A DNA stretch of 64,000 bases from JADJLQ01 sp031417835 (GCA_031417835.1 JANOWJ010000165.1:62001-126000); one strand, 5' to 3'; shown: positions 45,393 through 53,995, numbered from the stretch's first letter. Program-made: numbers and translations. The notes: a model not told the origin generated them from the letters alone.

Positions 45393-47141
45393 ATGAGAAA
45401 TTTTTACTTCCTTTTTTGTTTGATTCTGGTGAGTATCACATTATCCAACGCCCAGGATGATACGTGGACTGCTCCCAAGATTACAGATGAAATGACCATC
45501 GACCCACCCGAAAATAAAAAATGGCGTATGGGCGAAGGCAAATACGCTGCAAAGCCCAAAAATATGTGGGAATTAGGAATCCACATGGGTCACTTTTTTA
45601 CGGATGGTGATGTGGATCCAACACAACCGGGTGGTTATGGTGTAGGATTACATATTAGAAAAGCAATTCACTACATTTTTTCCTTGCGTGGTGATGTTTA
45701 TTTCGCTAAGACAAGGGGATTAGATCCGCAATTTACCAATCAACCTACTGCTGCAAAAGATTTAAGTGAGACAACTGCTAATGGAAAGCACGGTGGCATT
45801 TATCGCAATTTTAAAATGAATGATTTGATATTCAATTTTAATGGAGTGCTCAATGTCGGCAATCTATTGTTTCATAAAGAGCGTAACAAATGGAATTGGT
45901 ACGTATTTATGGGCTTGGGCTTTGATATGAACCGAACCAAACTTGATGTCTTAAAGGGCACCACGGCGTATGACTTTTCTGCTGTGACGGGTAATGCCAA
46001 TAGCAAGAGTGGAAGAAAATCAATAAAAAAACAAGTAAGAGGTATATTGGATGGGGTCTATGAGACCGAGGCGAGAAAAAAAGTTGCTATTTTCAGATTC
46101 GGTGATAAAACAAATGTACATGCTTTGTTTTCAGCTGGAACTGGAGTATCCAGGAAAATCTCAAAACGTGTCAACTTAGGAATAGAGCACCAATTGATTA
46201 CTTCGGACAATGACCTTTTAGATGGATTTGTGTATCGTACTACAGAAGACCAGTCAAACAACAATGACAACTCACATTATACCTCTATACGTTTAGGTAT
46301 TAATTTAGGCAATTTTGATAAAAAGACAGAGCCATTGTACTGGTTAAACCCATTAGATGGTGTGCTCAATGATGTCGCTGATCTCAAACAAAGACCAGTA
46401 CTCGACTTGACAGATACAGATGGTGATGGAGTCATTGACATGATAGACCAAGAAAAAAATTCACCTACGGGCGCTATGGTCGATACCAAAGGAGTGAGTC
46501 TGGATAGTGATAAAGATGGCGTGCCCAATCATTTAGATAAAGAACCTTACTCGCCTCCGGGATTTACTGTGGATGGTATAGGAGTAGCTCAGATAGAACA
46601 AGAAAAGACGATTACTGAAGACGATGTGGTTAATTTGATCAATCAACGATTGGGCAACATTAAGACAGATTGGTTTCTACCAATGATACATTTTGATCTT
46701 GATAAATATTACATCAAACCGGAATTTTTTAGTCAATTGCACCATGTAGCCACAGTGATGAAATCGCATCCTGAGCTTAAAGTGGTAGCAGCTGGTCATA
46801 CTGATGTACGACAAACCAGTGATTACAATAAAGTATTGGCCTATAAAAGAGCCGATGCAGCTGTCAATTTTATTGTTGCGAAATATGGATTATCCAGAGA
46901 TAGATTCTTGATTCAGTACGGTGGCGAGGAGATTCCAATGATCAATAATCTTCCGGATACTCACGGTATCCCTAAACAAGTAGAGATGAATCAATACATC
47001 AATAGAAGGGTAGAGTTTAAAGTGGCTAGTGCTACAGATCAAAACATGGAAAGACCAACTGGCCCAGATGCAGGGAAGAACACTCCAGGCTCATCCAGAG
47101 TGGGATCTAAGTACAGTGGTAATGTCAATTCTGGATATTAA
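45393..47141 (+). CDS. OmpA-family outer-membrane protein with TSP3 calcium repeats
   Basis: A 582-residue protein: signal peptide MRNFYFLFCLILVSITLSNAQ, an N-terminal beta-barrel region (about 50-300), thrombospondin type 3-like DTDGDGVIDMIDQE and DSDKDGVPNHLD motifs (about 345-390), then an OmpA-like peptidoglycan-binding domain (IHFDLDKYYIKPEF; HTDVRQTSDYNKVLAYKRADAAV; about 430-550). Links outer membrane and cell wall. A 168-base AT-rich gap precedes it; a terminator follows it. Confidence 0.9.
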   Translation: MRNFYFLFCLILVSITLSNAQDDTWTAPKITDEMTIDPPENKKWRMGEGKYAAKPKNMWELGIHMGHFFTDGDVDPTQPGGYGVGLHIRKAIHYIFSLRGDVYFAKTRGLDPQFTNQPTAAKDLSETTANGKHGGIYRNFKMNDLIFNFNGVLNVGNLLFHKERNKWNWYVFMGLGFDMNRTKLDVLKGTTAYDFSAVTGNANSKSGRKSIKKQVRGILDGVYETEARKKVAIFRFGDKTNVHALFSAGTGVSRKISKRVNLGIEHQLITSDNDLLDGFVYRTTEDQSNNNDNSHYTSIRLGINLGNFDKKTEPLYWLNPLDGVLNDVADLKQRPVLDLTDTDGDGVIDMIDQEKNSPTGAMVDTKGVSLDSDKDGVPNHLDKEPYSPPGFTVDGIGVAQIEQEKTITEDDVVNLINQRLGNIKTDWFLPMIHFDLDKYYIKPEFFSQLHHVATVMKSHPELKVVAAGHTDVRQTSDYNKVLAYKRADAAVNFIVAKYGLSRDRFLIQYGGEEIPMINNLPDTHGIPKQVEMNQYINRRVEFKVASATDQNMERPTGPDAGKNTPGSSRVGSKYSGNVNSGY

Positions 47142-47165
47142 TCCGGTAAAGTATAAAAACTGAAT

Positions 47166-47230
47166 CGTCCTTAAATAAGGTGACGGTTTTAAAATATATC
47201 CCGACTTCATTGAGAGGTCGGGATTTTTAT
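47166..47230 (+). terminator. Terminator(s) after the OmpA-family gene
   Basis: The stronger signal is an 8-bp stem ATCCCGAC / GTCGGGAT (47198-47224) with an 11-base loop, followed by TTTTATTTT. An imperfect hairpin at 47166-47190 with a TTTT tail precedes it. Confidence 0.8.
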
Positions 47231-47320
47231 TTTATGGAGAACCTCTAGCCACATTCATTTGTGGTATGACTTTCTGAGTCATAACTATTTTTTATTTGCA
47301 TAGTGAATTTGTAAAATTTA

Positions 47321-47625
47321 TTAATTCAAATTCCGATATTTATATGGAGATTTTCCCACTAGCTGCTTAAACAAACGGCTAAAGTGTAGTGGATATTTAA
47401 GTCCCAGCTCATAAGCGATTTCACTCATGGATTTTTTTGTATCAATTATTTTTTCTTTCGCTACCTCTATTACTTTCGATTGTATAGCCGCCTGGGCTGT
47501 TTATCAGGTCACCAAAATAGTTACTGATAGGTTAAATTCGTCCGCTCACGAAGTTTGTATCCTCTACATCAGTGAATTTGGTAAGTAATACATTGATGCG
47601 TATAACATACTTGCTTAAAATGCCA
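47321..47625 (-). pseudogene. AraC-family regulator remnant
   Basis: Reading the minus strand, the C-terminal HTH is clear: KSMSEIAYELGLKYPLHFSRLF and then KQLVGKSPYKYRNLN with a stop at 47321. Upstream the frame shifts at about 47480 (NYFGDLINSPGGYTIE in the next frame), and an in-frame stop splits KFTDVEDTNFVSGRI from PISNYFGDL. These fit the linker and first helix of an AraC/XylS protein. The sensory N-terminus is gone. At least one frameshift and one stop mark it as dead. Confidence 0.7.
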
Positions 47626-47644
47626 ACACTTTTGTAGGGACATT

Positions 47645-48004
47645 AGGGAAGAACGTAAAAATCATTGCCATTATCGATTCTTCGCGTACGCAGGCAATCC
47701 TAATGGTATGGTTGTTCCGTTTTGGCCTCTTTACGATACTCAAAAAGTGGAGATTTTAGATACTGAGTTAGATAGCAAATCAGTCGTGAAGCCCGATCCA
47801 CGTAAAGCGAGATTTAATGTGATTGAAAAGGTATTTAAGCAGAGCCATCGCCAGCAATTACATGCTGTTATTTATTCTTTGAAGTTAAAAGATGGCTATA
47901 TAAAGCTAATGCTGCTTTAAGAAAAAGCAAGGCTCAATGTGATCGAAAAGGCGTGTGAAAAAGCATTGGAAATCCTGTTTAGTTCAGTGCCAATTGAAAA
48001 ATGA
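47645..48004 (+). pseudogene. Type-B carboxylesterase C-terminal remnant
   Basis: The frame through 47708 reads HYRFFAYAGNPNG followed by MVVPFWPLYDTQKVEILD, the C-terminal (F...GNPN...WP.Y) signature of para-nitrobenzyl-esterase-like carboxylesterases. The catalytic Ser and His regions are absent. After a stop at 47918 the same frame continues KARLNVIEKACEK, a near repeat of the preceding KARFNVIEKVFKQ, which suggests a local duplication. It lies tail to tail with the AraC relic. The rest of 47231-48142 shows nothing further. Confidence 0.6.
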
Positions 48005-48142
48005 AATAGGCCAATTAATGGCTAAATGGACCAATTTGAAGATTGGTTGAGTGTACAAGGAACAATAAAGAAACAACTAGCCACATTTACATTATGCAGA
48101 CATTACTAATCAGTTATTTTAAAATATTTTAATAAACATTCA

Positions 48143-49369
48143 ATGAAACAGAACATAATTTTCATATTTGGTTTTTTATTTATCTTAATCTCGTGTGACC
48201 GGGTTGAAGATACCGTACCTAATCCTAATCCCAATCCAGTATTACCACCGGTAGAAACAAATGCAGCGAATACAAATTACAAACCTGCATTTACGGGACA
48301 AACAAGAATTGGCGGCGTAAAAACAACTACCGTAATTAAATCAACCATTCTCACATCCGCATTAAGTTCACCATGGGGTATCGCCAGCCTGCCGGATGGT
48401 CGTTTACTGATCACCCAAAAAGGTGGACAATTACGGATAGTTACTACATCTGGTGTAGTAAGTAGTCCTATCACAGGACTTCCATCTGTAAATCCAGCCG
48501 GACAGGGAGGACTGCTTGGCGTATGCCTCGATCTGCAGTTTACCACGAATAGAATGGTCTATTGGGTTTTTTCTGAACAAACTGCTGGCGGAAATTTAAC
48601 CGCCGTCGCCAAAGGGAGACTTTCAGATAATGAGTCTTCCATTGAAAACGCGAAGATCATCTACCGTGCTACTCCGGCGGACGCTAGCACTTTACATTAT
48701 GGTGGCCGCATTTTGTTTGATGCATCCGGAGCCCTTTATGTAAGCACTGGAGAGCGATCATCGGTATCAACACGAGTTTTAGCTCAATCTTATACAGGAG
48801 CACTTGGTAAGATTGTTCGCATCACTAAAGATGGCCAACCCGCTCCAGGCAATCCGAATTTTAATAGAGCAGGGGCAATACCAGAATTATACAGCATGGG
48901 TCATAGAAATTCACAGGGTTTAGCAATTCATCCTTTAACAAGAGAGCTATGGCAAAGTGAACACGGACCGCGCGGCGGTGATGAAATCAATCGCGTGCAA
49001 GCTGGTGCAAATTATGGATGGCCTATTATCACATATGGTATAGAATACAGCGGTCAGATCTTAGGGGCGGGAATACAGCAAGAGGAGGGCATGGAGCAAC
49101 CTGCATACTACTGGGATCCAGTCATCTCGCCTAGTGGAATGACATTTTACAAAGGCAACCGCATTCCGGAGTGGGAAAATAATCTCTTTATAGGTGCTCT
49201 GAGCGGTCAGCATATCGCTCGACTTGTTATAGTGAACAACAAGATTGTTGGTGAAGAACGATTGCTCGCAGGCGAGAATCAACGATTCCGCGAAATTACC
49301 CAGGGAACTGATAATGCACTGTATGCTATTACAGATGCTGGAAGGTTATACAAAATAGATAGGGAATAA
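48143..49369 (+). CDS. Glucose/sorbosone dehydrogenase-family lipoprotein
   Basis: A 408-residue PQQ-type beta-propeller. Signal peptide with Cys at LISCDR (C19), a Pro/Asn-rich linker, and then the family signatures SSPWGIASLPDGRLLIT, GGLLGVCLDLQF, HYGGRILFDASGALYVSTGE and MGHRNSQGLAIHP..LWQSEHGPRGGDEIN. ANYGWPIITYG completes the active-site region. Soluble aldose sugar dehydrogenases oxidise sugars outside the cytoplasm and need PQQ; substrate not known. It is the only intact gene between two decayed genes and the tRNA-flanked island. Confidence 0.88.
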   Translation: MKQNIIFIFGFLFILISCDRVEDTVPNPNPNPVLPPVETNAANTNYKPAFTGQTRIGGVKTTTVIKSTILTSALSSPWGIASLPDGRLLITQKGGQLRIVTTSGVVSSPITGLPSVNPAGQGGLLGVCLDLQFTTNRMVYWVFSEQTAGGNLTAVAKGRLSDNESSIENAKIIYRATPADASTLHYGGRILFDASGALYVSTGERSSVSTRVLAQSYTGALGKIVRITKDGQPAPGNPNFNRAGAIPELYSMGHRNSQGLAIHPLTRELWQSEHGPRGGDEINRVQAGANYGWPIITYGIEYSGQILGAGIQQEEGMEQPAYYWDPVISPSGMTFYKGNRIPEWENNLFIGALSGQHIARLVIVNNKIVGEERLLAGENQRFREITQGTDNALYAITDAGRLYKIDRE

Positions 49370-49481
49370 GTATGTAGAGTTGAACATTATCGATCATCAG
49401 CTTTAATGAGTTTTTCTACATTAAGCCAAAACGTGTAATCCCTAAAAGAAATTTTACACCGGATGATTGCCTTTTTTTTGG
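49370..49481. other. Intergenic, nothing recognised
   Basis: 112 bases between the sugar-dehydrogenase stop and the tRNA-derived repeat. AT-rich with one T8 run; no ORF or hairpin that I can support. Confidence 0.4.
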
Positions 49482-49590
49482 CAAATAAAAAAGAGCTACG
49501 AAAATATTTTCGTAGCTCTTTTCATTTTCAGTGGAGCATATCGGTCTCGATAGCTATTGGGACGAACCGACGACCTCTTGCATGCCATGC
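49482..49590 (-). repeat. Partial copy of tRNA-Ala 3' half plus its terminator (left att-like site)
   Basis: This repeats 53872-53965: the flank CAAATAAAA, the inverted repeat GAGCTACGAAA/TTTCGTAGCTC, and the tRNA 3' half from the CCA end to the anticodon loop (ending CATGCCATGC, after which the copies diverge). Differences are one base in each of two homopolymers and a 19-base palindromic replacement at 49545-49563 in the T-loop. Stopping at the anticodon loop is typical of tyrosine-recombinase attachment sites. It cannot form a tRNA. Confidence 0.85.
49544..49563. repeat. Small palindrome inserted in the tRNA relic
   Basis: GTCTCGATAG|CTATTGGGAC pairs along all ten positions (two G-T pairs). 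It replaces AGTC of the intact T-loop. The CGATAGCTATCGG core resembles short palindromes that recur between genes in some Bacteroidota; that last point is from memory. Confidence 0.5.
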
Positions 49591-49773
49591 GTAATTGATT
49601 ATCAATTGATTGTATGTATTTTATCTATTTTCCTCACTACATTTATAAATGATCAAAAAAAGGATTCTCGTTTTTATTAGAGATATTACCGTTTAACGAG
49701 TCGTTTTGGCAATTTTTTTTGGCAAGTCTATGCTTTTAGGAAATTAAAGATATAACTTTAAGGAAAAAATTCT

Positions 49774-50058
49774 ATGAAAGTACTTTCAGAACAAACTTTA
49801 TCTGTTGATCCAATCCAATCTCCTGAAGAAGAATTAGATCAAGCAATACCTTTCCCATCACCCGAGCCTGATGAAGAAGAAGAATTAGATCAAGCAGAAC
49901 CTTTCCCATCCCCATCTCCGGAGCCAGAGATTGATGAAGAAGAATTAGATCAAACAATACCTTTCCCATCCCCATCTCCTGAGCCAGAAATTGATGAAGA
50001 AGAATTAGAACTAGCAAAGCCAGCTGCATCTCCATCACCTGAGCCTGATGAAGATTGA
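49774..50058 (+). CDS. Acidic tandem-repeat protein, unknown function
   Basis: A 94-residue peptide MKVLSEQTLSVDPIQSPE followed by four imperfect repeats of (E)EELDQ..PFPSPSPEPEID and an end PSPEPDED. It is strongly acidic, without Cys or a membrane segment. The repeats are also repeats at DNA level (about 60-70 bases), so copy number can change by slippage. Short leader plus repeated acidic core is reminiscent of multi-core RiPP precursors (for example omega-ester peptides), but no ATP-grasp ligase is nearby. Could also be a spacer-like acidic tail gene. Confidence 0.45.
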   Translation: MKVLSEQTLSVDPIQSPEEELDQAIPFPSPEPDEEEELDQAEPFPSPSPEPEIDEEELDQTIPFPSPSPEPEIDEEELELAKPAASPSPEPDED

Positions 50059-50107
50059 TTCTTGAAAGGATGAACGTTGGGCAGCTAGTCACTCCTAGCA
50101 CGATGAT

Positions 50108-50296
50108 TTGGATCCTTTTAGAGTGGTCGTTTTTGGATTTACTGAACAATACATGTTTTCAAATCGTCCGATGGTGACTCTTTTTATATTTAATAAGAAA
50201 AAATATATTTCGGGTGATACGCCCTTTCCGGGAACTTCTGACAGCTTATTTGTGCATTTTCTCTTTACAAGTCCATCTACCGGGACGGAAATTTGA
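50108..50296 (+). CDS. Small hypothetical protein
   Basis: A 62-residue frame MDPFRVVVFGFTEQYMF...TGTEI, not recognised. It has hydrophobic strands but no clear signal peptide or TM helix. No start context supports it, so it could be a chance frame or a remnant. Otherwise 50059-50419 between the repeat protein and the vWA gene shows nothing. Confidence 0.25.
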   Translation: MDPFRVVVFGFTEQYMFSNRPMVTLFIFNKKKYISGDTPFPGTSDSLFVHFLFTSPSTGTEI

Positions 50297-50419
50297 ACCA
50301 AGGAGTGTTTAAAATGCCCCATCTACCCAAATCGCCCAGGTCAAGCTCTTTTATAATTTGCAATTTCAAATCCTTTAAAAGGATTCTTTCAGATATAACA
50401 TTTTAAGGCTTTATCTATC

Positions 50420-51055
50420 ATGAACAAAAAGCATCAAGTTCACAACTTAATTATATTAGACGAAAGCGGATCCATGGAGAACATCAAGAAAACCATCATC
50501 CAGGGATTTAATGAAATCGTCCAGACCGTAAAAGGCATCGAAAAAGAATTCCCAGAACAGGAACACTTCATTTCCCTGGTCACTTTCAATGGCCTTGGAA
50601 ATAAGATCCTACACTTCATAGATCCGGCCGGAAAACTCGAGCAGATCGATTCTGAGCGGTACCAGCCGGGGGCATCCACTCCTTTGTATGATGCCATGGG
50701 ATTCAGCATTTCCAAACTCAGGCAGGTCCTGGGGAACCAGACGGACTATAATGTCCTGGTAACAATTTTGACTGATGGGGAAGAAAATGCTTCAAAGGAA
50801 TACTCAGGAACCGATATCAAGAAATTGATTGAGGAGCTGAAATTGAACCGGTGGACCTTTACTTATATCGGAGCTGATCATGATGTGGAAAAATTTGCCT
50901 CCTCCATATCCATCACCAACACCATGATCTTTACAAAGGCCGAAAGAGACATCCATAAAATGTTTGCAAGTGAAATGTCTGCAAGGTCAAAATACAGTAA
51001 GAAGATAAGTATGAATGAGGCGGCCAGTGATAATTTTTATGAACCTAAGAATTAA
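50420..51055 (+). CDS. Stand-alone vWA-domain protein
   Basis: A 211-residue single von Willebrand factor A domain with a complete metal-ion adhesion site: LDESGSM (D14, S16, S18), GASTPLYDAM (T87) and TDGEEN (D119). No signal peptide, so cytoplasmic. The C-terminal 35 residues are basic and polar. Stand-alone vWA proteins typically act as metal-dependent docking modules in multi-protein switches. It lies 10 bases before the first trypsin-like gene, so the two are likely cotranscribed. GC content looks higher than that of the neighbours. Confidence 0.85.
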   Translation: MNKKHQVHNLIILDESGSMENIKKTIIQGFNEIVQTVKGIEKEFPEQEHFISLVTFNGLGNKILHFIDPAGKLEQIDSERYQPGASTPLYDAMGFSISKLRQVLGNQTDYNVLVTILTDGEENASKEYSGTDIKKLIEELKLNRWTFTYIGADHDVEKFASSISITNTMIFTKAERDIHKMFASEMSARSKYSKKISMNEAASDNFYEPKN

Positions 51056-51065
51056 ATAAAATATT

Positions 51066-51872
51066 ATGTTCTCGAATGCATACAAACTTGCCAAAGAATT
51101 TTCATATCCTGTTATCATTTCTCATAGAAGGAATAATGAGAATTGTGATTCTCAATACGGAACAATTACAATTATAAATGAGGAAGGATGGTTTATAACT
51201 GCTAAACATATTTTTGCATTAATAGAGAACTACAGCAATGATTTATCAAGGTATAGAAATAAAATAGCTGGAAATAAATCAATAGACATAAATGATATAA
51301 CACATCTGCAAGTCCTAATGGGTTTTCCTGGATTGAGTTATTCCAATGTTAAATTCCATCCAACTGAGGATTTGGCAATTGCAAAAATAAATGGATTCAT
51401 TAAAGAAAACTGTAATCATTATCCCTTTTTTAGATCAGAATTGAATACTTTAGATTTTGGGATGAACCTATGTATTTTAGGCTATCCAATTCAAGAATTT
51501 TCAAGGCTTAAAACAGTTCTTAAATCTGACAACACACTTGATTTACAAGGTCAATGGCCAATGCATCTTTATCCTATCTCAGGGACCTATTCTATGAAAT
51601 TAAATAATACAATCGAAATGTCAATTTCTGGACTACAAGGGCAAAGTGGGGGGCCTATAATAGATATAAATGGAGAAATTTGTGCCATGCAATATAGCAT
51701 TGACTATCATCCACTCAACCTAAGACAAGATCTTCTAAATACATCAGAAAATAGTATAATAAAAAATCAATATAAGCACGTTACAAGAGGGATTCATTTT
51801 ACAACAATTAAAAACTTTCTAAGGGAAAATAATATTTCTTATACCGAACACACCAAAATGATACATAAATAG
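51066..51872 (+). CDS. Cytoplasmic trypsin-like serine protease
   Basis: A 268-residue chymotrypsin-fold protease with the triad in place: TAKHIF (H48), PTEDLAIAKI (D102) and LQGQSGGPI (S194). No signal peptide or PDZ domain, which separates it from HtrA/DegP. AT-rich codon use (many ATA, AAT, AGA). It sits between the vWA gene and a second trypsin-like gene. Cytosolic trypsin-like proteases without targeting signals occur as effectors in NTPase/vWA conflict systems; that role here is inference. Confidence 0.8.
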   Translation: MFSNAYKLAKEFSYPVIISHRRNNENCDSQYGTITIINEEGWFITAKHIFALIENYSNDLSRYRNKIAGNKSIDINDITHLQVLMGFPGLSYSNVKFHPTEDLAIAKINGFIKENCNHYPFFRSELNTLDFGMNLCILGYPIQEFSRLKTVLKSDNTLDLQGQWPMHLYPISGTYSMKLNNTIEMSISGLQGQSGGPIIDINGEICAMQYSIDYHPLNLRQDLLNTSENSIIKNQYKHVTRGIHFTTIKNFLRENNISYTEHTKMIHK

Positions 51873-51912
51873 AATCTGTAATATATTATTCACCCAATTT
51901 AACCCCCTCACA

Positions 51913-52815
51913 ATGCAAAGAATTTACTTTAAAATCATCATGTCCTTCATCTCTCTTTGCTTATGTTTCATTGATGTCCAAGGGCAGAAAGACATTCCAT
52001 CTTATTTGACAAAAGCTGTAAGGATTATTAGATCTGGTGGAGGTGGAGGATCCGGATTTTATTATCACCTCGACTCTGCGACTTATTTGGTTACATCAGC
52101 ACATGTTTTGTATGTTACTATTAATGATACCGTTCAAGATAAGTTGAGGGATACTAGTATTGAATTATTATCTTATAATACAGAACTATCAAATGATAAC
52201 TCAACCCGGATTTCTATAAAATTGAATAAATCATCCGTAATATTCAAGGATCTAAAAAAGGATATTTGTGCAATACCAATAGGAGTTGACAGGACTGTTA
52301 GGAATGCGGAGATTGTTATTTCACTTCTCTATAATGTCAAAGCTTTAAGTAGTTCAATTAATATTAATGGATTCGATTCTAAACTTTCATTGGACATCAA
52401 TAACATTTCTCCAGGAGACAATATAATTCTTATAGGTTATCCATCCACTTTAGATACTAAAATTCGAGCAAAAGTTTATGATTTCAAATTTCCTTTGATT
52501 CAATCGGGAATTATCTCTGGAATCAGTAAAACTTATGGAAATATAATTATTTCAGGTCCTGTTTTTGGAGGGAATAGTGGAGGCGCCGTCATGGCAAAAA
52601 ACATAAAAATAACACCTAATGATAAAACTATTGATTTTGACTATGTCTATAATCTAATTGGTATTGTTTGTGCTTCGATTCCTACTCAACATAAAGCAGT
52701 AATAGCAGATGTAGAGGGTCAAGCTGTGTCCAACTCTGGTTATTCAGTTATTATTCCAATTCAATACGTAGATGATTTAATCAAACATAAAAAAATAAAG
52801 ATTGTCCAGCGGTGA
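51913..52815 (+). CDS. Secreted trypsin-like serine protease
   Basis: A 300-residue protein with an N-terminal hydrophobic signal (IIMSFISLCLCFIDVQGQ), then a chymotrypsin fold: TSAHVLY (H64), LKKDICAIPI (D117) and GGNSGGAV (S222). A Gly-rich SGGGGGSGFYY leads into the first strand. Unlike the preceding protease, it is exported. The two share fold but little sequence, so they are not a recent duplication. AT-rich codon use. Confidence 0.8.
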   Translation: MQRIYFKIIMSFISLCLCFIDVQGQKDIPSYLTKAVRIIRSGGGGGSGFYYHLDSATYLVTSAHVLYVTINDTVQDKLRDTSIELLSYNTELSNDNSTRISIKLNKSSVIFKDLKKDICAIPIGVDRTVRNAEIVISLLYNVKALSSSININGFDSKLSLDINNISPGDNIILIGYPSTLDTKIRAKVYDFKFPLIQSGIISGISKTYGNIIISGPVFGGNSGGAVMAKNIKITPNDKTIDFDYVYNLIGIVCASIPTQHKAVIADVEGQAVSNSGYSVIIPIQYVDDLIKHKKIKIVQR

Positions 52816-52910
52816 AATTATAATAGGTCAAATTTGATATAAAATTAAAAGGGAGGTTGAAATTATATTCACCTCGCTGATTATAAAACCTACAAAAAAA
52901 TGAATGATTT

Positions 52911-53444
52911 ATGAAATTAAATTCCATAGTGCCCGAAACAGAAGTTTACAATAACTTTAGGAAAGCTAATCCTGAGGAGCCTTTTGTTACCGAACCAACC
53001 TCGAGAATGGCTTTAATATTAAACCCTCTACGCTGGGAATTGAAAGGCACCTGGTATTCAGCTACTATCGAAGAAAAAGATCTGGAAAAGATTAATATTA
53101 TTTCTTCCCATGACTGGGAACATGAAGTTCGACTCTGTGAGAATGAAGATTACAAAGTAAGCACAGCTTCTAAAAACTTAAACAGTAAAAAGGAAAATAT
53201 CGATAATGCATCCTTAAAGCGATTAGAAAGAATTCAAGGGATGATCGATACTATAAAAGCAGGAAATACATTTGATCATAAATTAGTGTTAGTTGGAACT
53301 AGTCTGGATGGGCCCTTTACAGTAATTGATGGCAATCATCGTTCTGTAGCATTGTTTCACTCCAAGAAATTTGTAGGCATTACAGTTTATTATTACATGT
53401 ACCCTGGAAGCCCATTTTATCAATGGTCCTATATGTCCAAATGA
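52911..53444 (+). CDS. ParB-like-fold hypothetical protein
   Basis: A 177-residue protein. The segment LVGTSLDGPFTVIDGNHRSVALFHSKKF (about residues 125-152) has the DGNHRxxAL motif of ParB/sulfiredoxin-fold proteins. There is no HTH. The substrate or partner is unknown. Start at 52911 (MKLNSIVPETEVYNNF). It follows the secreted protease by 95 bases. Confidence 0.55.
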   Translation: MKLNSIVPETEVYNNFRKANPEEPFVTEPTSRMALILNPLRWELKGTWYSATIEEKDLEKINIISSHDWEHEVRLCENEDYKVSTASKNLNSKKENIDNASLKRLERIQGMIDTIKAGNTFDHKLVLVGTSLDGPFTVIDGNHRSVALFHSKKFVGITVYYYMYPGSPFYQWSYMSK

Positions 53445-53466
53445 AATTTAATATTAAATCTCAAAA

Positions 53467-53646
53467 ATGAATGATATTATAACCCAAGAAAAAAGACAAA
53501 CCCAGTACTTGGATCCTGTAGATGGAATTTCAGTCTCTGCCCGGTATACCAAGGATGGCCAGGTGTGCCCATACTTCATACCTAAAACACCTTACTTCAG
53601 AAGATTAGCTGCTTTTGAGACAATGATTGCTGAGCTGCATTGGTGA
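53467..53646 (+). CDS. Small hypothetical protein
   Basis: 59 residues starting MNDIITQEKRQTQYLDPVDG and ending AFETMIAELHW. It begins 22 bases after the ParB-like gene. Not recognised; it may be a truncated fragment of a larger protein at the edge of the island. Confidence 0.35.
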   Translation: MNDIITQEKRQTQYLDPVDGISVSARYTKDGQVCPYFIPKTPYFRRLAAFETMIAELHW

Positions 53647-53668
53647 ATTGTGATTGCATCCTATTTGC

Positions 53669-53795
53669 CTAATATTGCATACGACTAGATCCCCCGGGAC
53701 AGTCAAATCCTCCCTTTGCTTTGCCTCCTTTATAAAATTTACCAAATGTTTTACCAAAGCCGCTGCCAAGGCGATTAAGTTTGATTTGGAGCAAA
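53669..53795 (-). pseudogene. Possible gene fragment, small Gly/Lys-rich frame
   Basis: Minus-strand frame with LGSGFGKTFGKFYKGGKAKGG followed by FDCPGGSSRMQY and a stop at 53669. There is no ATG start; a stop lies just upstream. GFDCPG resembles the N-terminal region of FdhF/YdeP-type molybdopterin oxidoreductases, but only weakly. The remainder of 53647-53871 shows no gene. Confidence 0.25.
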
Positions 53796-53871
53796 ATGAT
53801 TTATAACGTAAACATTCTTAAAAAGGAGTATGGAAAGATTTGAAGTTCCATAGATCTAAGGAGAAAGGATG

Positions 53872-53995
<124 letters not shown>

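Noticed and set aside
47245..48087. Eleven-base direct repeat CTAGCCACATT on both sides of the pseudogene block
   Set aside because: A match of this length over 850 bases is not far from chance, and there are no other transposon features.
49820..50050. Tandem repeats that might be a CRISPR array
   Set aside because: The units are directly adjacent, in frame and coding, with no unique spacers and no cas genes.
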